Below, piece after piece: positions 10,801 to 18,648 of a stretch of 64,000 nucleotides of DNA. The position numbers were made by a program, and so were the translations under genes. The notes under the pieces are model-generated. The model had not been told where the DNA came from and searched no databases. It worked only from the letters and a program-made list of their open reading frames with translations. Position 1 is the first letter of the stretch. Each line of letters opens with the position of its first letter. Source of the DNA: Marinilabiliaceae bacterium JC017 (GTDB lineage Bacteria; Bacteroidota; Bacteroidia; Bacteroidales; Marinilabiliaceae); NCBI GenBank assembly GCA_004296775.1, contig RHGE01000018.1:27624-91623 (forward strand). The letters are read 5' to 3'.

Positions 10801-10930
10801 CGTCATCCAGTTTCTCTAATCTATTCTCAGCTCTCCTCGTAAACTTAGGGTCTTTTTCTTCCTGTGCTCTGGTATAAAATCCACACAGAAGCCCTGCTAT
10901 TATTGACAAACAAGTGATTTTTAAGGTCAT
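7898..10930 (-). CDS. Large secreted amidase-like protein with golvesin-type and FnIII domains (often labelled xanthan lyase)
   Basis: 1010 residues with a signal peptide (cut near residue 22, ARAQ). The catalytic part resembles zinc N-acetylmuramoyl-L-alanine amidases of the Amidase_3 type, split by an insert: LWHSHGWYYES (about 163) could hold the first metal His, FAFHTDAG (about 490) the second, and LLELLSHQ (about 575) the catalytic Glu. The insert (about 270-375) is a golvesin or xanthan-lyase C-terminal-like beta domain ending GDVSLDAVKFGGG, and an FnIII domain follows (about 620-715). Homologues are often called xanthan lyase because of the beta domain. Divergent from murK/murQ-like genes, it probably trims peptidoglycan or muropeptides in the periplasm. 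A promoter precedes it at 10988-11018. Confidence 0.8.
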   Translation of the reverse strand: MTLKITCLSIIAGLLCGFYTRAQEEKDPKFTRRAENRLEKLDDVFSEWGHLGKMKIDSLNVSRESKTIQLYFSKPLSYMPFRENEIDILKNQIYSALGRKFQNYSIKVFTDDKEISFLVPNALRSDLGIDTARLDQGGIKKDPFICKQDAYKSTDGLYNNYIALWHSHGWYYESKLDRWEWQRARLYGAVEDVSPMEYVLPYLVPMLENAGANVFLPRERDVQINEVIVDNDELGKALGFELSDGVQIKKKFNGFAVKDTLYVGENPFKMGTSYLVNKENGGKVAEYIPEIPEKGEYAVYVSYGRDDASTAKVKYVVHHTGGATSFLVNQKMGGGTWIYLGKFIFDAGKNPLKGAVDVVSVDGDVSLDAVKFGGGMGNVARRPSRELAPNKWSLNANSSKDDDVISVDPEQFKWKLSGKPRYLEAARYYLQYAGMPDTLVFSLNDEKNDYNDDYQSRGEWVNYLMGAPNGPTKNREVEGLNIPIDLAFAFHTDAGVTPNDSIIGTLGIYSSVRDNGVFPNGQSKLASRDLTDLIQSQVVNDVRKLYREDWTRRGMWDKQYSEAWRPNVPTMLLELLSHQNMSDIKFGLDPRFRFAVSRAIYKGILKFQAFQEGREYVVQPLPVDHFSITSKGENTFLLTWQPVMDPLEASAVPTKYKVYRRLGDNGFDNGTIVSGTSFEVSIDQLDEIYGFKVTALNDGGESFASEVLSLGVKSNAKGDVLVVNGFDRISGPAFVDKDGFAGVAWWDDQGVADKCKIGFTGYQYDFDKNSAWLDDDNPGWGASYGDMEGKIIPGNSFDFPFIHGQAIMAAGYSFVSVSDEAFCEKGYGAENYAMVDIILGEEKTTPQFIDKAKTDYQIYTPAFMDKLTVLSRMGVNMFISGAYVGSDYVLNNDTIAAKFANEILHFKWRTNHVVKSGSVYSSDYGNEYFNEEFSFNTTYDPVIYQVEAPDAIEPFGKQAITAFRYGENNSSAGVAYNGDYRTVILGFPFEAIKKESQRVTLMAQILSFFE

Positions 10931-10987
10931 ATTTACCGCCTTTCTTTATTGCTCTTTTTTTAAAAGATACTGATATTAATATGGTGT

Positions 10988-11018
10988 CAAAAATAAAAAC
11001 TCTTTTCGAAGAAACAAA
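10988..11018 (-). promoter_or_regulatory. Bacteroidota-type promoter for the amidase-led operon
   Basis: On the minus strand TTTG (11018-11015) is followed after 19 bases by TATTTTTG (10995-10988), matching the TTTG/TAnnTTTG consensus. It sits about 58 bases upstream of the ATG at 10930. Confidence 0.6.
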
Positions 11019-11045
11019 TACTTGTCATACATGTTATATAATACC

Positions 11046-11075
11046 TTTGAAGGATTGATTTTATTCGTATCTTTG
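11046..11075 (+). promoter_or_regulatory. Bacteroidota-type promoter for the murK-murQ-like genes
   Basis: TTTG at 11046-11049, an 18-base spacer, then TATCTTTG at 11068-11075 followed by CACC. The likely start of transcription is near 11082, giving a leader of about 110 bases. It faces away from the minus-strand promoter 27 bases to the left. Confidence 0.65.
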
Positions 11076-11193
11076 CACCCTAATAGATAAATTTAAATGC
11101 TTTTACAAAATACATAACACAAAAATACAAAAGCATTTTAATACACAAAACAGATATTTTGGGCATTTCATAACACATATCATATTACACAAA

Positions 11194-12036
11194 ATGATTC
11201 TAATAGCAGACAGTGGTTCTACGAAAACAGAATGGAATTTGATGACGAACGAAAAAATAGTAAAATCATTTTTCACTTCTGGAATTAATCCCTTTTATCA
11301 GGATTCCGATGCCATCTACCAGAGCATTCAAAAAGAATATCCTGACATCCAAACAATAACTCCTGAATACATCTATTTTTATGGCGCTGGATGTGCTAAT
11401 GAAGAAAAACAACAAGTGGTAAAAACAGCTCTTGAAAAAATCTTCAACACATCCAAAATAGAAATAGGCAGTGACCTTTTGGCAGCAGCTAGATCGTTAT
11501 GTCAAACAGAATCAGGTATCGCTTGTATATTAGGAACCGGATCAAACTCCTGTTACTACAATGGCCAATCAATAGAATCAAATGTTTCCCCTTTGGGATT
11601 TATCCTGGGTGACGAAGGTAGTGGTGCTATTTTAGGTAAAAAACTAATTTCTGACATATTAAAAAAACAACTACCCGAACCTATCATAAAACGGTTCTAT
11701 GAGACTTACCCAGTCACACCAACAGAAATACTTGACAGAGTCTATAAACAACCTTTTCCAAACAGGTACCTTGCCCAATACACAAAATTCATATCAGGCA
11801 ACATACAAGAAAAGGAATTAGAAAAGCTTGTTTCTGATGGATTCAAGGAATTCATCATTCGCAATATCTTACAATATCCACAAGCTTCAAAAGTAAAAAT
11901 ACATGTAACTGGCAGTATCGCTTTCCACTTTAAAGACCAACTAATTGACAGCTTAAACTATTTCAATTTACAAATCGGAAGAATAAGCCAGGCTCCCATG
12001 GAAAACCTAATTGAATATCACAAAGAACAACACTAA
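11194..12036 (+). CDS. BadF/BadG-type amino-sugar kinase, MurK-like
   Basis: 280 residues with the ASKHA kinase fold: phosphate-1 loop IADSGSTKTEW at residues 4-14, phosphate-2 segment CILGTGSNSCYY near 113, GDEGSGAILGK near 135, and the adenosine loop VTGSIAFHF near 238. Proteins of this type include GlcNAc/MurNAc kinases (MurK) of clostridia and oral Bacteroidota. The neighbouring murQ gene, starting 10 bases after the stop, removes lactate from MurNAc-6-phosphate, so phosphorylation of MurNAc and/or GlcNAc at O6 is the natural role. It is cytoplasmic and transcribed from the promoter at 11046-11075. Kinase family sure; MurNAc specificity inferred from context. Confidence 0.85.
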   Translation: MILIADSGSTKTEWNLMTNEKIVKSFFTSGINPFYQDSDAIYQSIQKEYPDIQTITPEYIYFYGAGCANEEKQQVVKTALEKIFNTSKIEIGSDLLAAARSLCQTESGIACILGTGSNSCYYNGQSIESNVSPLGFILGDEGSGAILGKKLISDILKKQLPEPIIKRFYETYPVTPTEILDRVYKQPFPNRYLAQYTKFISGNIQEKELEKLVSDGFKEFIIRNILQYPQASKVKIHVTGSIAFHFKDQLIDSLNYFNLQIGRISQAPMENLIEYHKEQH

Positions 12037-12046
12037 ATACAACATA

Positions 12047-12880
12047 ATGAGTAATTCCAATAAACAAACAAATAAATCCAGCATAACCGAAGCCCCATCT
12101 CACTTTGATAATCTCGAAAAGATGACGGTACTGGAGCTATTAACTAACATCAACAAAGAAGACGCAAAGGTCCACCAGGCAGTAGAGAAAGCTGTTCCCC
12201 AAATCCAACAATTAGTTGAACGAATCGTTGAACGAATGCAGAAAGGCGGCCGTGTTTTTTACCTGGGAGCAGGAACTAGTGGCCGATTAGGAGTGCTGGA
12301 TGCCTCTGAGTTACCACCCACATTCGGCGTACCGGATAACATGGTAATCGGACTTATAGCAGGCGGTGACGTAGCCTTGAGAAAAGCGGTTGAAGCCGCC
12401 GAAGATGATCCGGAGAAAGCATGGGCTGAACTTCAACAATACAAACCAACCCCAAGAGATACAATTATTGGTATCGCTGCCTCCGGCACCACACCATATG
12501 TTATTGGCGGGATTAATAAAGGCCGGGAAAACGGTTTGCTCACAGGTTGCATCACCTGTAATCCATACAGTAAAATTGCAGAAGCTACAGAATTCCCGAT
12601 TGAAGCTATTGTAGGACCGGAATTCGTCACTGGCAGCACTCGTCTTAAAGCTGGTACTGCGCAAAAAATGATCCTGAACATGATAACAACTACCATCATG
12701 ATTAAACTAGGACGCGTAAAAGGCAATAAAATGGTAAACATGCAATTGACTAACAAAAAACTGGTAGAACGTGGCACTCAAATGATTATGGATGAACTAA
12801 AAATTCAACATGACGAAGCTAAACGACTGCTCCTATTGCATGGATCAGTAAAAGAAGCCATCGAATCATTCAACAAATAA
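12047..12880 (+). CDS. murQ: N-acetylmuramic acid 6-phosphate etherase
   Basis: I choose the ATG at 12047, 10 bases after the kinase stop; an earlier in-frame ATG would overlap the kinase gene. The 277-residue protein has the SIS fold and the family signature GAGTSGRLGVLDASELPP around residues 76-93, with the Glu of DASE in the catalytic position, then a second conserved stretch around GPEFVTGSTRLKAGTAQK. MurQ cleaves the lactyl ether of MurNAc-6-P to give GlcNAc-6-P and D-lactate in wall recycling. Length fits the family, although the C-terminal extension of some homologues is absent. A terminator follows at 12905-12938. Confidence 0.95.
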   Translation: MSNSNKQTNKSSITEAPSHFDNLEKMTVLELLTNINKEDAKVHQAVEKAVPQIQQLVERIVERMQKGGRVFYLGAGTSGRLGVLDASELPPTFGVPDNMVIGLIAGGDVALRKAVEAAEDDPEKAWAELQQYKPTPRDTIIGIAASGTTPYVIGGINKGRENGLLTGCITCNPYSKIAEATEFPIEAIVGPEFVTGSTRLKAGTAQKMILNMITTTIMIKLGRVKGNKMVNMQLTNKKLVERGTQMIMDELKIQHDEAKRLLLLHGSVKEAIESFNK

Positions 12881-12904
12881 CATCACCTACACATACACAC
12901 AAAC

Positions 12905-12938
12905 AAAAAGCCTGTCATTAAAATATGACAGGCTTTTT
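12905..12938. terminator. Bidirectional rho-independent terminator
   Basis: Perfect 14-bp stem AAAAAGCCTGTCAT / ATGACAGGCTTTTT with a 6-base loop; the A/T ends give a U-tract in both directions. It lies between the convergent murQ and GntR-type genes. Confidence 0.88.
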
Positions 12939-12955
12939 GTTTATTCAATTTCTTT

Positions 12956-13684
12956 TTACTTTACACTACCCTTAAGGAATCTATCATAAATTTCCTGATT
13001 TCTCTCCAAAAGCTCAACAGAAAATTCATATGCCTTTTGCTCCTCCTGTAATTCTACTGCTTCAAAAATTTCCTTTTGCAATCTGAAAGTATACTCTTTT
13101 TCTCCTTCAATATTGGCATAAATTAAATTTCTCATACGTGGCAACAAAGAATATATCGGCTCCATGCTAATTATAGCAATAGGATTACCTGTTGATTTTG
13201 CCATGTACATATGAAACCTATTTATAACATCAACCTCTAACTGCGTATTATCAGGATCACACTTCTCTAACTCATCAAGATTATCCCTCAATATTTTCAA
13301 ATCATTCGCAGTTCTGTTACGAGCGGCCATCCTGGCTATTTCAGGCTCAAAAAGACGCCTAACTTCAATGATTTGACCGATCAGATTAGAGTCAAATTTC
13401 AAATCATAATACAGATTCAAAGACTTAATAGCATCTTCTATCCGTATTTCTGACACATACATGCCACTACCTTTTTTTATCTCAATCAAACCTCGTGCAC
13501 TCAACCTCCTTAGAGCCTCTCTTAAAGCGGTACGACTAACAGCAAAGCTTTCGCAAAGTTCTTTCTCTGAAGGAAGTTTGTTTCCGGGAATGAGTTTTTT
13601 TTGTCTTATCGCCTCCTCAATCTTTCGCTCTATCTTTTGACTCAAAGTCTGACTGGTTCCTATTTTACCAAAAATATCATCCAT
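12956..13684 (-). CDS. FadR-subfamily GntR transcriptional regulator
   Basis: 242 residues. The N-terminal winged helix (about 10-75) contains PGNKLPSEKELCESFAVSRT and ALREALRRLSARGLIEI, typical of GntR proteins, and residues about 95-230 form an all-helical FCD ligand-binding domain of the FadR type. FCD domains usually bind small carboxylic or sugar acids. The gene is convergent to murQ and shares its terminator, so control of the recycling genes is possible but not shown; no operator was identified. A TAATTTTG box (13720-13713, minus strand) upstream could be its -7 element, without an obvious -33 partner. Confidence 0.9.
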   Translation of the reverse strand: MDDIFGKIGTSQTLSQKIERKIEEAIRQKKLIPGNKLPSEKELCESFAVSRTALREALRRLSARGLIEIKKGSGMYVSEIRIEDAIKSLNLYYDLKFDSNLIGQIIEVRRLFEPEIARMAARNRTANDLKILRDNLDELEKCDPDNTQLEVDVINRFHMYMAKSTGNPIAIISMEPIYSLLPRMRNLIYANIEGEKEYTFRLQKEIFEAVELQEEQKAYEFSVELLERNQEIYDRFLKGSVK

Positions 13685-13785
13685 TAATCAAATATTTTCC
13701 AAAAAATTCATTCAAAATTACACTCTTTTTTCAGAAAGAAAAGGAATCCTTCTTAAAATTATAAAATACAATTACAAAATCAAGC

Positions 13786-13816
13786 AAAAAAAAGGTTGCA
13801 AAATTCACAACCCTTT
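13786..13816 (-). terminator. Terminator after trxB
   Basis: Read on the minus strand: GGTTG, a 9-base loop, CAACC, then eight Ts, with flanking A-T pairs. It begins about 25 bases after the trxB stop and has the expected U-tract for that gene only. Confidence 0.75.
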
Positions 13817-13841
13817 AAATTCTATTTCCTAATATTTAATG

Positions 13842-14846
13842 CTAATTCTCTGCCAACCACCGCTCAGCATCAATAGCTGCCATACAACCAGAACCAGCAG
13901 CAGTGACTGCCTGCCGATATGTTGAATCCTGAACATCTCCACAAGCAAATACCCCGGCGACATTAGTCTTAGAAGATCCGCACTGAGTCCTAATATAGCC
14001 AACCTCATCCGTATCAATATACGGCTTAAAAATATCTGAATTCGGCTTATGCCCAATTGCCAAAAAGAAACCATCAATATTTATCTTAACCTCTTCTTCT
14101 TCCGTAGTCCCTTTCTTTTTAACCAACACTGCACCTTCAACCACACCATCTCCAAACAATCCCTTTGTTTGATGCTCCCATAAAACCTCTATATTCTCTG
14201 CACTAAATACCCTGTCCTGCATCACTTTTGAAGCTCTAAGAACATTTCGTCGCACGATCATATATACTTTTTTCGCAAGACCAGCCAAATAAAGAGCCTC
14301 TTCACAAGCAGTATCTCCCCCACCTACAACAGCAATATCTCTACCTCTGTAAAAAAAACCATCACATGTAGCACAAGCAGACACACCAGAACCAGCATAC
14401 TTGGCTTCATCTTCTAATCCAAGATATTTAGCAGTCGCACCAGTAGCAATAATCAATGATTCTGCTTCAATTATTTTAGTATCATCAATAGTAATTCTAA
14501 ATGGTCGTTGTGATAAATCAGATTTTGTTGCTAAACCAAAACGAATATCTGTACCAAACCGTTCAGCCTGTTTTTTCAAATCCTCCATCATCTCGGGACC
14601 GGTTATACCGGAAGGATAACCAGGAAAATTCTCCACATCAGTAGTAGTAGTTAACTGTCCGCCAGGCTGCAATCCTTCATAAAGAACCGGATTTAAATTC
14701 GCTCTTGCGGCATATATTGCAGCAGTATAACCAGCAGGACCAGAACCAATCACTAACACTTTTACATTCTCAACGTCTTTAATATCTTTGTTTTCAGGGG
14801 TTGAATCATTCAGATTCATTTTTTCAAAAAGCGCCATAATATGCAA
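13842..14846 (-). CDS. trxB: Thioredoxin-disulfide reductase
   Basis: 334 residues. FAD-binding VLVIGSGPAGYTAAIYAARANL begins near residue 30, the redox centre is SACATCDGFFYRG (CxxC) near 165, NADPH-binding VVGGGDTACEEALYLAG follows, and the C-terminal FAD motif GVFACGDVQDSTYRQAVTAAGSG is intact. The enzyme reduces thioredoxin with NADPH. A charged leader of about 25 residues precedes the FAD domain. The ATG at 14846 gives MHIMALFEK; the ATG at 14837 is equally possible, so the start is uncertain by three codons. It is a single gene with its own terminator. Confidence 0.95.
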   Translation of the reverse strand: MHIMALFEKMNLNDSTPENKDIKDVENVKVLVIGSGPAGYTAAIYAARANLNPVLYEGLQPGGQLTTTTDVENFPGYPSGITGPEMMEDLKKQAERFGTDIRFGLATKSDLSQRPFRITIDDTKIIEAESLIIATGATAKYLGLEDEAKYAGSGVSACATCDGFFYRGRDIAVVGGGDTACEEALYLAGLAKKVYMIVRRNVLRASKVMQDRVFSAENIEVLWEHQTKGLFGDGVVEGAVLVKKKGTTEEEEVKINIDGFFLAIGHKPNSDIFKPYIDTDEVGYIRTQCGSSKTNVAGVFACGDVQDSTYRQAVTAAGSGCMAAIDAERWLAEN

Positions 14847-15023
14847 ATATTAACATTTCTAAATACACCGTAAAACTAATAATTTTCATCTGCTCAATCA
14901 AAAATTATACCTCGAATAAACTCATGACAAATCTTAAGTTTTGAAAATCATTTTGAAATACCACATACACATACATGCCTAGGCAATTATATATCATGAC
15001 ACTATATCACAAAACCAGATAAT

Positions 15024-15971
15024 TCACTTAGTATTTAACGGTTTAAAAATGATTGAATCGTTAGAAAAAGACAAACCCGTTACCAATCCTATTCCATTAT
15101 TAACATTAGAATGAATCTTAACCGGTTCAAAAACTGGCATATCAGTATTAAAATCAGCTAACACTTTGGTCCGGATATAATCATAGTAATCTTCAGTGAT
15201 GTGATATAAATAAACAGACAACTTAATCTTCTTATCATACCAAAATAATTGATAACAACTACGTGGAATACGAAATTTCAACTCATAAGTCTTTCCGTTT
15301 ATCAAATAATCATTAAACAATCCTTCAAAATCTGCTCCTTCGAGCAGACTACCATCTTGACCCCTTTGATAAAAGACCGGATCTTCAGAAATAAAATCAA
15401 CTGATTTTTGATAATACGTCACGCAACCACTCACATCTTCCCATCGCTCCTGCACCACGACCAATTGATAAAAATCCTTCTCATTAACAGGATCAGAAAA
15501 TACCAACTTACAATCAAGACCCTTTTCATAAATACCATCAGACGTAAGTGCAACACTAGAAATAGTATCAAATTTTTCCATCGCTACAACTCGAGGTATT
15601 ACGGTAGCCACATTAGCAGTATCGTTAAAATGATCTGTAGCTTCCAAATATACAGTATCACCTTCATGAAACTTTAAATAATCCCACTTTCCCCAAATCG
15701 TATCTTTAGGAAAGAAATAAGTACCTTGCACTTGATCATTCTTATATATTGAAAACCAACCATCTTCAACCTTTTTGTAATTTTCTAAAGAAAGAATACC
15801 AATACTCTTACTCATATGAAAAGAAAATGAACTATCCGGAAAAATAAATGAATACAACACTAATTTACCATCTACATCCTCTATATCGAGAGAAATATCT
15901 TTCTCACACCCTACAAACAGAATCAATAGAGTGACACAAAATATCAATATATTTTTCAACCGAACTTTCAT
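15024..15971 (-). CDS. DUF4249 outer-membrane lipoprotein
   Basis: About 315 residues, starting at the ATG at 15971; a GTG at 15974 overlaps the preceding TAG by one base and is an alternative start. The N-terminus is a lipoprotein signal with lipobox LFVGC (Cys near residue 22). The rest is beta-rich with the DUF4249 pattern (ISLDIEDVDGKLVLYSFIF; late PRSCYQLFWYDKK). Such proteins accompany FecA-type TonB receptors in Bacteroidota and are presumed surface or periplasmic partners. It is the last gene of the sigma, anti-sigma, receptor run and translationally coupled to the receptor. Function beyond that is unknown. Confidence 0.85.
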   Translation of the reverse strand: MKVRLKNILIFCVTLLILFVGCEKDISLDIEDVDGKLVLYSFIFPDSSFSFHMSKSIGILSLENYKKVEDGWFSIYKNDQVQGTYFFPKDTIWGKWDYLKFHEGDTVYLEATDHFNDTANVATVIPRVVAMEKFDTISSVALTSDGIYEKGLDCKLVFSDPVNEKDFYQLVVVQERWEDVSGCVTYYQKSVDFISEDPVFYQRGQDGSLLEGADFEGLFNDYLINGKTYELKFRIPRSCYQLFWYDKKIKLSVYLYHITEDYYDYIRTKVLADFNTDMPVFEPVKIHSNVNNGIGLVTGLSFSNDSIIFKPLNTK

Positions 15972-15973
15972 CA

Positions 15974-18619
15974 CTAAAACTTTATCGTATACCTCACATA
16001 AGGAATAGGAAATGGAAATAAACTAAACTGCTTCAACGATCGATATTCCTCTTCGGTTTCATCATTAACAGAATCTGCAAAATACAAGAAAAACGGATTC
16101 TGACGACCATATGCATTTATCATTCCCAAACTCCATATCCGTTCACCCCACTTCTTTTGCTTCTTAAAATTAAAACCAAAATCTAACCGATGAAAATTAG
16201 GCATTCTATATCCATTGTATTCATTTATATACTCATTATACTTATAATCTGATCTGGTTGTAGGCAATTCAGGTGCATAATACTTACCAGAGGGTAACGT
16301 AACCGGACTTCCCGTTCCAAACATCCAAGTAAAACCACCATCTATTCGATCATTAAATCGATAAGACATAAACAAGGAAGCATCATGACGTCTATCTGCA
16401 AAAGAAGGAAATTCCCTTCCGTCATTCAGCCCATCAAATTTGTTGAAAGATTTAGAATAAGTATAACCCAACCACCCCGTAAGCTTTCCTATTCTTTTAT
16501 GCAAAAGAAATTCTGTACCATAAGATGTTCCCTTTCCTGAAATAAGTTTATCCTCCCAACCAATTGTAAAATCAAAGAAACTTCCATCTTCTTTATAGGA
16601 AAGCAAATTCTCAAACTTCTTATAATATCCTTCCACAGATAAATTAAACCCTTTACTTATTTCCCATTCAAATCCTAACGAAGACTGACTTGCTCTCATT
16701 GGCTTAATTTCATCCGAAACTGGCAACCACATATCCGTTGGCAAAGAAACTGTTGCTGTTCTTAACAAATGCACATATTGGGTCATTTTTGAATAAGCTC
16801 CCTTTAAAGACAAATAATCACTAAGTAAATAGCGAAGAGATATCCGAGGCTCAACAGAATGATAAAAATCATTTTGAGTTAAAAACAATGAAAAATGAAC
16901 CCCAAGATTCATTTTTAATCGATCGCTCACATTAAAATCATCTTCTAAATATCCATGAAATTCTGGTCGATACATACTATCTCCACCAATAGTAGTATCG
17001 ACTTGCGCCTCATTTGCTATCTCATTTTTTAACAAATCTATACCAGGATAAAAATTGTGATACACATAACTTCCTCCAAATCTAAAATAATGATTAGGCG
17101 AAGCAACAAAATCAAAATCTATCTTAGTATTAAAATCCCTAATACCGCTAAAGTATTTTTTCTCAACCGCACTCCACGCCTCCTTGTAGTATAAATTCTG
17201 AATTTGCCCAATATAAAACCGATAATCACTAAAAGTAGCCGTCAGATTAGAAAACAACTTATCTCCAAAAATATGGTTCCAACGCATGGCAGCAACCACA
17301 TTGCCCCAACCCGAGCTACTCTCATCATTTAACGTTACAGACTGATAAATATCTACACGCTCACCTATTTCAAGATCAATATTCTGGTCATTATAACGTG
17401 AATAAAATTCATCCTTTCCCCAATAAGCACTAACAAACAATCGGTCTGTATCTGAAAATTTATAGTTTACTTTTCCATTAAGATCAAAAAAGTAGTAATT
17501 ACTTTTTTCTATTTCTTTTCTCTGAAAAGGAGCAGTGACTAAATCCAGGTATGTCCTTCTAAAAGACAATGAAAAAGTTGCTTTATCCTTTTTTATTGGC
17601 CCATTCAATGCTACTCTCGATGACAACAAACCGATACTCGCTGAACCATTTATTCGTTCATTACTACCTTCATACATCCTAACATCAACAACAGAAGAAA
17701 GACGCCCTCCATAACGAGCAGGAAAGCCACCTTTGACTACCGATACTTTATTTATTGCATCAGCATTAAAAACAGAAAAGAAACCTAACAAATGCCCTAC
17801 ATTATAAACAGGCACATCATCAAGAATAATTAAATTCTGATCCGGCCCTCCTCCCCTGACGTATAAACCAGAAAAACCTTCTCGCCCACTTTGCACACCA
17901 GGCAATAATTGAATACCCTTAACAACATCTTGCTCTCCAAGAAACACAGGAACATTACGAATTTGTTCAATAGGCAAATCAATCGTTCCAGTCCGTGTAC
18001 TTTTTACTTTAGCAGGAACCCGCGATCCAACAACTGATACCTCATTCAATTCTAATTTTGGAGTCAAATTTATATAGACAGTAGTATCACCAGACAAATA
18101 AAGAGACTGTTCTATACCTTTATATCCCACATAGGAACTTTTCAAAACAGTATATCCTTTAGGAAGCGTAACACTAAAGAATCCAAAATTATTACTAACC
18201 GTTCCCAATAACAGGTCGGGTTCATAAATATTTGCTCCAATAAGTGATTCCCCTGTTTTTCCATCTCTCACAAATCCAGATATGGTAAATTTTGGCGGAG
18301 GTAATTCCAACGGTTCAATAATAATCTTTTTTCCCCGAACCAGGTACGACGAGGGACAATCATCAAAAAGCCGATTTAAAAAATCCTTCACATACCCTTC
18401 GGTAAATGAAAAATTAACATTGTCTTTAAAACAAAGCTTATTACTATAACTAAATACGTACCCTGTAGAATCTTGCAATTGTTGCAAATAATAATATGTA
18501 CTCCCTTTTTCCTTAGGAACGGAAACCCATTTTGTAAGTACATTCTGGGCAAAAACAAGACGGGGTAAGAATAATCCTACCCCGATAAATATCATTATTT
18601 TGACGTACTTTTCGAGCAT
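15974..18619 (-). CDS. FecA-type TonB-dependent receptor with STN domain
   Basis: 881 residues: signal peptide (1-24, VFAQ), an STN signalling domain about 45-105 (LQDSTGYVFSYSNKL), a carboxypeptidase-like beta domain about 112-195 (ISGFVRDGKTGESLIGANI), a plug with VRGGGPDQNLIILDDVPVYN, and a 22-strand-type barrel ending in the aromatic residue of VRYTIKF. STN domains signal through FecR-type anti-sigma factors, and one is encoded just upstream (30-base gap). It should import a TonB-dependent ligand and signal its presence; the ligand is not predictable. The partner lipoprotein gene overlaps its stop. Confidence 0.93.
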   Translation of the reverse strand: MLEKYVKIMIFIGVGLFLPRLVFAQNVLTKWVSVPKEKGSTYYYLQQLQDSTGYVFSYSNKLCFKDNVNFSFTEGYVKDFLNRLFDDCPSSYLVRGKKIIIEPLELPPPKFTISGFVRDGKTGESLIGANIYEPDLLLGTVSNNFGFFSVTLPKGYTVLKSSYVGYKGIEQSLYLSGDTTVYINLTPKLELNEVSVVGSRVPAKVKSTRTGTIDLPIEQIRNVPVFLGEQDVVKGIQLLPGVQSGREGFSGLYVRGGGPDQNLIILDDVPVYNVGHLLGFFSVFNADAINKVSVVKGGFPARYGGRLSSVVDVRMYEGSNERINGSASIGLLSSRVALNGPIKKDKATFSLSFRRTYLDLVTAPFQRKEIEKSNYYFFDLNGKVNYKFSDTDRLFVSAYWGKDEFYSRYNDQNIDLEIGERVDIYQSVTLNDESSSGWGNVVAAMRWNHIFGDKLFSNLTATFSDYRFYIGQIQNLYYKEAWSAVEKKYFSGIRDFNTKIDFDFVASPNHYFRFGGSYVYHNFYPGIDLLKNEIANEAQVDTTIGGDSMYRPEFHGYLEDDFNVSDRLKMNLGVHFSLFLTQNDFYHSVEPRISLRYLLSDYLSLKGAYSKMTQYVHLLRTATVSLPTDMWLPVSDEIKPMRASQSSLGFEWEISKGFNLSVEGYYKKFENLLSYKEDGSFFDFTIGWEDKLISGKGTSYGTEFLLHKRIGKLTGWLGYTYSKSFNKFDGLNDGREFPSFADRRHDASLFMSYRFNDRIDGGFTWMFGTGSPVTLPSGKYYAPELPTTRSDYKYNEYINEYNGYRMPNFHRLDFGFNFKKQKKWGERIWSLGMINAYGRQNPFFLYFADSVNDETEEEYRSLKQFSLFPFPIPYVRYTIKF

Positions 18620-18648
18620 TTACAATTAGAATAAAATCTGCCCGAAAT

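Noticed and set aside
12311..12777. Minus-strand frames inside murQ
   Set aside because: Antisense shadows of a strongly recognised gene.
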